A DNA stretch of 41,594 nt, taken from positions 1 to 41,594 of the forward strand of contig CALAUG010000025.1 in the NCBI GenBank assembly GCA_937892155.1, given 5' to 3'. The notes below the pieces were generated by a model, which was not told the DNA's origin, made no database searches, and saw only the letters and a list, made by a program, of their open reading frames with translations. Made by a program: the position numbers and the translations under genes. Below, piece after piece: positions 1 through 6,841 of the stretch. Numbering within the stretch: the first letter of the stretch is position 1; every line of letters begins with the position of its first letter. This stretch comes from an uncultured Bacteroidales bacterium. GTDB lineage: Bacteria > Bacteroidota > Bacteroidia > Bacteroidales > UBA1715.

Positions 1-68
1 GCCCCCCGCAGATTGTTTGCGATGTTCCAAAGGGTCTTGCCTAATTCTTGCTGGTTATTGGTGGTCAT
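1..68 (-). CDS. hsdM: HsdM, type I restriction-modification DNA methyltransferase subunit (N-terminal 22 residues only)
   Basis: The minus strand opens with ATG at 68-66 and reads MTTNNQQELGKTLWNIANNL followed by RG before the window edge. This is the characteristic start of HsdM subunits of the type IC-like class, where an ELGKTLWNIA segment precedes the N-terminal helical domain. HsdM is the N6-adenine methylase that pairs with HsdS and, with HsdR, forms the restriction complex. None of the catalytic motifs (SAM-binding FxGxG, NPPF) are inside the window, so an intact gene is inferred. It is the last visible gene of the minus-strand hsd operon, 30 bases after the 68-residue small gene. Having hsdM downstream of hsdR and hsdS, separated by accessory genes, is a less usual order. 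Confidence 0.85.
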   Translation of the reverse strand, partial: MTTNNQQELGKTLWNIANNLRG

Positions 69-98
69 ATTTCGTAACTATTCGTTGTTGCGAAGCAG

Positions 99-305
99 TT
101 ATAGAGAGGAGGTAGCATTAAATGCGAATGTCATTCTATCTTCTATAGTTTGCAGATTATAGCCTCGAGATTTAGTCAACCCCTGTTCTATCAAATTCTG
201 AAATTCTTTAGAAGATTTTTCGAATGTTTCTAAAGTTGTCGTGTCGTAATGCAATTTTTCTACATTGTTCATCAAATCAGTGATTCTTTTCTCTGTTTCT
301 CCCAT
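99..305 (-). CDS. small hypothetical protein (68 aa) in hsd operon
   Basis: I do not recognise this 68-residue protein. It is hydrophilic, has no signal peptide or membrane segment, and its middle (about residues 5-45) looks helical with heptad-like spacing of L, V and F, so a short coiled coil is possible. It starts two bases after the stop of the serine-protease-like gene and ends 30 bases before hsdM, so it is almost certainly co-transcribed with them. Tight packing and same-strand position support a real gene. A function as a small regulator or antitoxin-like partner of the protease or methylase would be guesswork. Confidence 0.6.
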   Translation of the reverse strand: MGETEKRITDLMNNVEKLHYDTTTLETFEKSSKEFQNLIEQGLTKSRGYNLQTIEDRMTFAFNATSSL

Positions 306-307
306 AA

Positions 308-1165
308 TTATATGTATTTACGAGTCTGAATAAAGATATTCATACCGTACTTGTTTGTTAAATCTGTCAATAGATTGTAATATTTTCTGATGATTGACCT
401 TAACTCTTTGTCATCACTGTAGTCTCTTATTTTGAGTTTCAGTTCTTCCAATTCATCGATGCGTATGGGGCGTGCGTGTGTTTTCCAGATATTATTGTCT
501 CCCAATTTGTCTGCGATTTCTTCTGCGCGAGCGGACTTCTCTGCTGGCGTTACAGAATTGCCGTTTCTGTGCTTATCCCAATTTTTGAATTTATATTTTA
601 CAAGCCATTCTTTCAATAGTGAGATGGTTAATTCTTTTGCCTGTTCGTAACCTCTCAGTTCGGCTAAATCAAAATCTTTCAGAATCAGAAATTCCGCGTT
701 CGTCAGAGTACCATTTTTTGCTTTTTCCAACAAACTGTTCACCTTATCCAAATATCCTAATGCTGGGACGAATTTACCTTCCTTGTTCTTGACTTGAGGG
801 TCAATTGGGCCAAGAACAGAGAAATAATCCATCCATATTTCGTCCCCGCTCATACAGAAAATTGTTCCAGCGCTGTATGCGTAATCAGGTACAATAAAAT
901 GGACTGTTTCATAATGTTTACGGATGATATTCACATATCTTTCAACTGCCAATGCACTTCCGCCTGTAGTCGTTAATATAACTGTAAGACGATTTTTCTT
1001 GTCAGGATCATTTGCCAAATCCTCTATTATTCCGAGAAAGGCGTTTTCATTACCATCAGCAATTGGACCAAAATAGTTTAGTACGTCGCTACTGGTCTTG
1101 GACTCAAGTTCCACTAAAGTCTGTCTCATTAGCCCTTTTAGAGCCTTGTCTATCAAATTTTCCAT
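308..1165 (-). CDS. serine dehydrogenase proteinase-like protein (ClpP/SppA-class crotonase fold)
   Basis: This 285-residue protein carries hallmarks of the SDH_sah/ClpP-class serine protease fold. A TTTGGSALAVERYVNIIR segment (about residues 66-83) resembles the oxyanion glycine loop and following helix. VPDYAYSAGTIFCMSGDEI (about 92-110) contains the presumed nucleophile serine in YSAGT. SVLGPIDPQV (about 116-125) matches the strand-turn after the active site. There is no signal peptide or membrane helix, so it should be cytoplasmic. The C-terminal half is charged and helical. It lies between hsdS and the small gene before hsdM, two bases from its downstream neighbour. In the family, such proteins are recurrent neighbours of restriction systems. 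A role in turning over HsdR or a phage protein is inference. Confidence 0.75.
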   Translation of the reverse strand: MENLIDKALKGLMRQTLVELESKTSSDVLNYFGPIADGNENAFLGIIEDLANDPDKKNRLTVILTTTGGSALAVERYVNIIRKHYETVHFIVPDYAYSAGTIFCMSGDEIWMDYFSVLGPIDPQVKNKEGKFVPALGYLDKVNSLLEKAKNGTLTNAEFLILKDFDLAELRGYEQAKELTISLLKEWLVKYKFKNWDKHRNGNSVTPAEKSARAEEIADKLGDNNIWKTHARPIRIDELEELKLKIRDYSDDKELRSIIRKYYNLLTDLTNKYGMNIFIQTRKYI

Positions 1166-1197
1166 CGTAATATGATTTTATAGTTGTTACAAAGATA

Positions 1198-2466
1198 TTA
1201 ATATGTGGGTTGACAATCAATAGTATTAGCAAACATCTGTTGCATCAATCCGTTTTTATATGTTTTCAATTTCTGTATTTTATCGTCCTGTGCCTGTATC
1301 ATTTCATCAATGGAGGTTAGAAATGAGGCAATTTTCTGTTGTTCGGGGATTTCAGGAATTATTATTTGAATGTTCTCAATAATTGTTTTTTTGACAGCTG
1401 GAACGACACCACCTGCAAATTTTATTAAATCAATCATTATCATAATGTAAAACAAGAACATATCATCAAATTCCCTATTTTTAGCTTTAACACCAGCTGT
1501 ATTGTTGTCAATAAGAGATTCTTTTATCGTAATGACTCTACGATTTAATCTAATAGCTTCTCCGATTTTTGCGAAAATAATAGTTCTTGGAGGAATAGGC
1601 TTCGCATTATTTAGCAATGGTAGGTCGTCATCGTCAACATAGTTAATTGCAACATCTATTTTATAAAGCCCTTTATTTACTGTATTTGAAATGTCACTAA
1701 CTTTATAAAATGGATATTTCCCAGTTTTCTTTCCTTGCATAGCATCAGGAAAACCATAACCTTGATAAACATTTGCAACTTCTCCCAATAATATTTCTTT
1801 CCATTCCCTGGCATTTTTAAATTCCGGGAATCTCAGTTTGGGTGTTTTTTCGCCGTTGGCGGGGAAAAGCTGCTGCATAAGGCCTTTCTTGTGGGCTTTC
1901 AGTGCTTCCAGTTTTTTCGTATGGGCGGAGATCTGCTCGTCTAACAAGGTGAGAAATGAAGCGATTTTCTGCTGCTCGGGAAGAGAAGGGAATGGAATTT
2001 TGATTTCTGAAAATTGTTGATAACTAACCATTTTTCCATCTCGGATGCCTTCTAAATTACGATTTAAATCTTGAATATATTTGTGCGATTTGAAATAATA
2101 CTTATAAAAGTCATTACATACATTGTCGTTAGTTTTTCTTAGAACTATGTATGCAGGACTGCATAAACCTTTATAGTTGGAATACTCTATTCCACCTTGA
2201 AAAGACCTCAAACTAATAATAAAATCGCCAATCTCAACAACTTTGTAACTTTCAATGCTTTTATCACTAACGATAACGGTGTAATCAATCATTTCTCGTG
2301 GAACAGCCCCTTGTTCTTGTGTGATGGCTAAAACTGGTAAATCAGAATTATGATTTTTGTTTACAATAGGTTTAAAAAGCTCATTTCCATTCACGACTTT
2401 CCATTCCCCGTCATTTTCAAATTCGGGGAAGCGGAGTTTGGGGAGTATTTTGGCGGTGTCAGTCAT
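1198..2466 (-). CDS. hsdS: HsdS, type I restriction-modification specificity subunit
   Basis: HsdS chooses the DNA target of the methylase and nuclease. The protein shows the classic two-fold design: PKLRFPEFENDGEW opens target-recognition domain 1, followed by a conserved spacer (LPEQQKIASFLTLLDEQI, then a helix ending KKGLMQQLFP). PKLRFPEFKNAREW opens domain 2, which closes with IPEQQKIASFLTSIDEMI and KNGLMQQMF. The two helical spacers set the distance between the half-sites. I chose the ATG at 2466 (MTDTAKILPKL) because family members begin this way. ATGs at 2472 and 2499 are in frame, and the latter would overlap the upstream gene by 10 bases. The gene sits fourth in the operon after hsdR and two accessory genes. 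The target sequence cannot be predicted by eye. Confidence 0.92.
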   Translation of the reverse strand: MTDTAKILPKLRFPEFENDGEWKVVNGNELFKPIVNKNHNSDLPVLAITQEQGAVPREMIDYTVIVSDKSIESYKVVEIGDFIISLRSFQGGIEYSNYKGLCSPAYIVLRKTNDNVCNDFYKYYFKSHKYIQDLNRNLEGIRDGKMVSYQQFSEIKIPFPSLPEQQKIASFLTLLDEQISAHTKKLEALKAHKKGLMQQLFPANGEKTPKLRFPEFKNAREWKEILLGEVANVYQGYGFPDAMQGKKTGKYPFYKVSDISNTVNKGLYKIDVAINYVDDDDLPLLNNAKPIPPRTIIFAKIGEAIRLNRRVITIKESLIDNNTAGVKAKNREFDDMFLFYIMIMIDLIKFAGGVVPAVKKTIIENIQIIIPEIPEQQKIASFLTSIDEMIQAQDDKIQKLKTYKNGLMQQMFANTIDCQPTY

Positions 2467-2489
2467 TGGCATTATTCCTAATTCAATTT

Positions 2490-3272
2490 TTAAGCACAAA
2501 GCTTCTTTAAATTATCAGGTTTGTTCCTTTCGCTCCAAAAAATAACATCGGTGTTTTTGCTACTGAGTGCGCTGATGTACTCCGATTTTATTTCCTTGTC
2601 AATGTCATTAATAATGGCAAGACTACACAATTCCTTGCCGGAAGTTTTTTCCCTTAATGGTTTTATGTCATCCAGACTGAAAAGGAAATTCGGAACATTT
2701 ATCTTATTCAGCGTATTAAATGACTTTATAACAATCTCTTTTTCTCTTCCTGCCAATTGAAAGTCGAAAGTAAACTCCAATCCGGTATTTCCCTTGGTGA
2801 TGAATTGAGGCGTATAAATAATGTTCTGTTCATCCAGCAATTGCTTGACATCTTCCTTGAACAAAGAAGACACAATGTGTTTTGCCGTAATTTCCATATC
2901 GGAGATTTCCGAAATGGCACAAATCATATTGTGTTTCTTTTGCACAAACTCATTTTGTTTCGACTTGACACATAATTCGTCGTTTTCAAGTGTAATGCCA
3001 TAATTCAATAAGACAGAATCCAACCATTCTCTCCGTTTTGGGGAACGGGTGACATTAGCTCCAGACAAATCAAGATTTTTTAAAGTCATTCCGTCGTCTG
3101 AAAGAAGAATATAATCACCGTCTTTTTTTACATATATTTCTATCGGGTCGTTGAATAAACCCATAAAAGGAGTGGATATTGCAATCCAACCCGATTGCTC
3201 ATCCATTCTTGTAAATGTTTTTTCTTTCAACCAATTGTAATATTGGTTTATGCTTTCTTCTAACCAATTCAT
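2490..3272 (-). CDS. DUF1828/DUF1829-like protein
   Basis: The 260-residue protein has the look of the DUF1828 family. An N-terminal part contains DPIEIYVKKDGDYILLSDDG followed by a TLKNLDLSGANV-like segment (about residues 42-75). A C-terminal DUF1829-like part contains ISDMEITAKHIVSSLFKEDV (about 122-141) and a later FTFDFQLAGREKEIVIKSFN segment. No signal peptide or membrane helix is present. Its start overlaps the stop of the upstream gene by four bases (ATGA), implying translational coupling. Members of this family occur in phage, plasmid and restriction loci, but no biochemical function is established that I can cite. Here it is embedded between hsdR and hsdS, so a link to defence or to modulation of restriction is inferred from context only. 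Confidence 0.7.
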   Translation of the reverse strand: MNWLEESINQYYNWLKEKTFTRMDEQSGWIAISTPFMGLFNDPIEIYVKKDGDYILLSDDGMTLKNLDLSGANVTRSPKRREWLDSVLLNYGITLENDELCVKSKQNEFVQKKHNMICAISEISDMEITAKHIVSSLFKEDVKQLLDEQNIIYTPQFITKGNTGLEFTFDFQLAGREKEIVIKSFNTLNKINVPNFLFSLDDIKPLREKTSGKELCSLAIINDIDKEIKSEYISALSSKNTDVIFWSERNKPDNLKKLCA

Positions 3273-3790
3273 AACAACATCGGATTTATGGTTATTTTTG
3301 TTTCAACGTTTATCAATTCTGCAAAACCAAGAATTGCATCTATAACTTGCTGATTTCTGTTTTTATTGTCAATTTCTTTGACTTGCACATTCGTTTCACC
3401 AATTGGCAATGCCCATGCTAATGTTTTATATCCCTCAACATGATAATGCACATGGCTTTCATTATCAAAATATTTGCCAATGTATGGTTTGAATTTTTCA
3501 GGAAGATTGCTATATCCGATTTCAGGATTATGATGTCCTCCGTTGTAATCGACTCTGAACAATCCTATTTTGCTATCATCATCTTGAAAGTGCAAGGAAA
3601 TTCTCAACGAATCTTTTGCACTTTGTGTGATTTCCCATAAAAAGGCCATCCCATCATCTTCTTGTGAAATCAACTCGAATCTCAAATTCATGGGGAATGT
3701 CTGTTCTATTGTAACTGATTCTTGTTCAATACCGTTTTGAATAATTGTTTTCTTCAGACCAATTAATTCTTCTGCTTGTTCATGTGTCAT
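3269..3790 (-). CDS. hypothetical protein, partner of the DUF1828-like gene (possibly DUF6978-like)
   Basis: This 173-residue protein is soluble, rich in beta-type segments, and contains a conserved-looking histidine/aspartate patch, FRVDYNGGHHNPE (about residues 78-90) and ESHVHYHVEGY (about 111-121). I cannot assign a family with certainty. From memory it resembles the DUF6978 group seen next to DUF1828 proteins, and that should be tested. Its stop overlaps the start of the DUF1828-like gene by four bases and it begins 15 bases after hsdR, so it is inside the operon and translationally coupled to its partner. The His-rich segments could bind metal or nucleic acid, but no catalytic motif is evident. 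Confidence 0.6.
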   Translation of the reverse strand: MTHEQAEELIGLKKTIIQNGIEQESVTIEQTFPMNLRFELISQEDDGMAFLWEITQSAKDSLRISLHFQDDDSKIGLFRVDYNGGHHNPEIGYSNLPEKFKPYIGKYFDNESHVHYHVEGYKTLAWALPIGETNVQVKEIDNKNRNQQVIDAILGFAELINVETKITINPMLL

Positions 3791-3805
3791 AATATTAAAT
3801 TTTGG

Positions 3806-6802
3806 TTATTCTTCGTACGCATCAAGTCCGGATATCTGCTGGCCTCCTGTCATTCGCTTCATAAGCGGTATGAGGTCACTCATCAGTTCCTCTTCCTTGC
3901 TTATGCGGTCACGCCAGCCTAAATCAAGTGGTTCAAGTAAAACGTTAAGTTCTTCTCCGTTAAAAATTTTACGTTCTATAATTTTTTCAACAAATTGTTG
4001 TAAGGCTTCTTTGTCAATGTTATGCTTTCCCGCTATAGAAATTAATTCATTATCAAATTTCTCAGTCTTGAATTTTTCATAATCATTCTTTATCTGCTGT
4101 TCGGTCTTTCCGTTTACGCTATTGACATCAAGAGATTCAACGTAGGCAATAATATCCTCGCGTTCGTCAATCAACGTTGAACTTGATTTTATTAATTGAA
4201 TCAACTGCTCCTTAGTCATCTTCATTACAGACGGCGTACCGACATAACGAGCGATAAGACTCATTATATAGTCGTAATCTATCAAAGAAGATGCAAATAA
4301 GATAAATTCAAAATCCAAATCTTCAACTTCGGTAGAAATCTCAACATTCTTCTTCTCACGCTTAATTTTCAATTCCTTGGCTATATCAAGATACATTCCA
4401 CGAAATTTCTGCATGTCGTCTTCCGAAAATCCAAATGCTGATACCGGATCTCCTACTAAACCTGATTTTTCATCGTTTTTTGTGTTAATATCAATGTATT
4501 GACTAAGCTGAGTATTGTATCGCTGCACCTCTTTGAAATAATTGATAAAACCAGCTTTTGCGGCATCTCCACGAAGATTCGCGACTTTCGAAGGTTCAAA
4601 TTCCAAATTATACGAATTCATGAATTTTCGAAGATTATTTACCGCAGCAATGTATTTTTTTCTTATATTTTCATAAGGTTCTACCAACCATACTTGTCGT
4701 GCAAGGTCCTTCTTCTCACCAGAAAACAAGGCAATTGCTTCATCTACAGAATCTTTTTGAGTTCGAAAATCAAGAATATTACCATAAGGTTTGGTATCGT
4801 TGAGAATACGATTCGTTCGAGAGAATGCTTGCACAAGTCCGTGATATTTCAAGTTCTTATCAACATATAGCGTGTTGAGATACTTGGAATCAAAACCAGT
4901 CAGGAGCATGTCCACAACAATTATGATGTCAATTTTGTTCCTATGCGGATAATCTTTGTTGGTATATTTTTGATCCTTTATTCTCTGTTGAACATCTTGA
5001 TAGTATGCATCAAACATTTCTATTTGATGATTAGTACCAAACTTTTGGTTGTAATCTCTTATGATATTTTTAAGAACTTGTTTCTTTTGATCTGGCTCCT
5101 GCTCATTATCAATACGCTCCTGCTGCAAATCTTCCTGAATCTGCATAATATCTCTATTACCCTCTGCCGGAGGCGAGAATACGCAAGTGATATTCAAGGG
5201 TTCGTAGTTTTTATCATTCTCTGTGCGTTTTTTTTGTTCGGACTTGAACAGGGTGTAGTATTCTATGGCATCATTGATAGATGCCGTAGCAAATATAGCA
5301 TTGAATCTCATATCATTGGTAGCAACCCGGTGATTGTCAAGAATTTTTTCTACAATGGCTTGTTTTTTTAGATTGCTTACGGGAATAGTATTTGTGTCTT
5401 CTTCAGATTTGAAATAGTCTACATGAAAGCGTAATACATTCTTGTCATCAATGGCATTAGTAATTGTATAAGAGTGTAAAAGTTTCTGAAAGATGTCTTC
5501 TGTCGTTTTATATTGTCCCTCTTCGCCTGTTGCCTGTGTATATGTCGCATTCTCGTCAAAGATAGGAGTGCCAGTAAAACCGAATAGTTGTGCTTTGGGA
5601 AAGAAAGCTTTTATTGCTTTGTGATTTTCTCCAAATTGTGAGCGATGGCATTCGTCAAAAATGATTGCCATCCTCTCGTTCTTGAGATATTGTAACATTT
5701 CCTGATAATTCTTGCTTGCGTTAGAGTCTAATGCAATGCCTAACTTCTGGATTGTCGTTACAATAATTTTGTCAGCATAGTCCTCAGATGCCAAACGACA
5801 AACGAGTGAATTTGTATTTGTATTCTCTTCTACGCAACCTGGCTGGAACTTGTTAAATTCGTCGCGTGTTTGTCTGTCAAGATCTTTGCGGTCCACTACA
5901 AAGAGACACTTAGCTATGTCAGGATTATCCTTAAGTAGTGTAGCAGCTTTGAAAGATGTAAGAGTTTTACCACTACCTGTTGTATGCCATATGTATCCGT
6001 TTCCTCTGTTTTCTTCAATGCACTTTACAATTGCCTTTACAGCATAGATCTGATAAGGCCGCATCATCAGTATTTTTTTTTCACTTGCAACAAGTACCAT
6101 ATATCGACTTATCATCTCTCCCAACTTACACTTGGATAAGAATACATCAGAAAAATCATCAAGATTTGTTATCTTCTTGTTTTTTTCATCTGCCCATTGA
6201 TATACAGGTAAAAAATGTTCATCTGCATTAAAGTTGAAATGTTGATTATTGTTATTTGCGAAATAATACGTATTTGTTTGGTTGCTGACAATAAACATCT
6301 GGACGAAACAGAGTAGCGAATTTGAATATCCGTTTCCCAAATCATTTTTGTAATCCACAATTTGTTGCATTGCGCGTCGTGGACTCACATCAAGCGCCTT
6401 CAGTTCTATTTGCACAAGTGGCAATCCGTTAATAAGAATAATAACATCGTAACGCTGAAAACTATTTCTAGTGTTCATGCGTAACTGATGTACAACTTCG
6501 TATTCATTTTTGCACCAATCTTTGATGTTTACCAGCATGTACTGAAGTGGTGTGCCATCTTCGCGAAAAAAAGTATTTCGTTCCCTTAGTCTTTTGGAAG
6601 CAGTAAACACATCTGATTCAGTAATCTCCTCAAGCAATCTTGTGAATTCAGCATCTGTTAGGTTTACGCGATTGAGATTTTGGAACTTTTCACGAAAATT
6701 CTGTTCCAAAGTTTTTCTATCACATATATCAAATCTAAATGTGTATTTTAGATCTTGCAATTTAGAAATGAAGTTGTTTTCTATAAGTACCTCCTTACTC
6801 AT
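3806..6802 (-). CDS. hsdR: HsdR, type I restriction endonuclease/translocase subunit
   Basis: A 998-residue type I restriction subunit of EcoR124I-like layout. The N-terminal PD-(D/E)xK nuclease has D119 in RYDVIILINGLPLVQIELK, with E133 and K135. The SF2 motor follows: Walker A HTTGSGKT (residues 273-280), the DECHRSQFG motif II, FGFTGTP motif III, DMLLTGFDSKYLNTLYVDK as motif V and GLVQAFSRTNRI as motif VI. A helical C-terminal part binds the methylase core. All key residues are present, so the gene looks functional. It is the first gene of the hsd operon and begins 39 bases after the leuS stop on the same strand. I see no strong -7 box in that gap, so read-through from leuS or a promoter inside leuS is possible. 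Confidence 0.95.
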   Translation of the reverse strand: MSKEVLIENNFISKLQDLKYTFRFDICDRKTLEQNFREKFQNLNRVNLTDAEFTRLLEEITESDVFTASKRLRERNTFFREDGTPLQYMLVNIKDWCKNEYEVVHQLRMNTRNSFQRYDVIILINGLPLVQIELKALDVSPRRAMQQIVDYKNDLGNGYSNSLLCFVQMFIVSNQTNTYYFANNNNQHFNFNADEHFLPVYQWADEKNKKITNLDDFSDVFLSKCKLGEMISRYMVLVASEKKILMMRPYQIYAVKAIVKCIEENRGNGYIWHTTGSGKTLTSFKAATLLKDNPDIAKCLFVVDRKDLDRQTRDEFNKFQPGCVEENTNTNSLVCRLASEDYADKIIVTTIQKLGIALDSNASKNYQEMLQYLKNERMAIIFDECHRSQFGENHKAIKAFFPKAQLFGFTGTPIFDENATYTQATGEEGQYKTTEDIFQKLLHSYTITNAIDDKNVLRFHVDYFKSEEDTNTIPVSNLKKQAIVEKILDNHRVATNDMRFNAIFATASINDAIEYYTLFKSEQKKRTENDKNYEPLNITCVFSPPAEGNRDIMQIQEDLQQERIDNEQEPDQKKQVLKNIIRDYNQKFGTNHQIEMFDAYYQDVQQRIKDQKYTNKDYPHRNKIDIIIVVDMLLTGFDSKYLNTLYVDKNLKYHGLVQAFSRTNRILNDTKPYGNILDFRTQKDSVDEAIALFSGEKKDLARQVWLVEPYENIRKKYIAAVNNLRKFMNSYNLEFEPSKVANLRGDAAKAGFINYFKEVQRYNTQLSQYIDINTKNDEKSGLVGDPVSAFGFSEDDMQKFRGMYLDIAKELKIKREKKNVEISTEVEDLDFEFILFASSLIDYDYIMSLIARYVGTPSVMKMTKEQLIQLIKSSSTLIDEREDIIAYVESLDVNSVNGKTEQQIKNDYEKFKTEKFDNELISIAGKHNIDKEALQQFVEKIIERKIFNGEELNVLLEPLDLGWRDRISKEEELMSDLIPLMKRMTGGQQISGLDAYEE

Positions 6803-6841
6803 ATAAATTTCTCTCCATTTTTATGCATTCAACAATTTTGG

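Noticed and set aside
1198..2466. Possible phase-variable hsdS inversion system
   Set aside because: Although hsdS has internally similar halves, no second hsdS fragment, inverted repeat pair or recombinase gene is present in the window.
4943..5371. 142-residue hydrophobic plus-strand frame opposite hsdR
   Set aside because: It mirrors the conserved motor domain of hsdR on the other strand; apparent membrane helices come from the reverse complement of charged codons.
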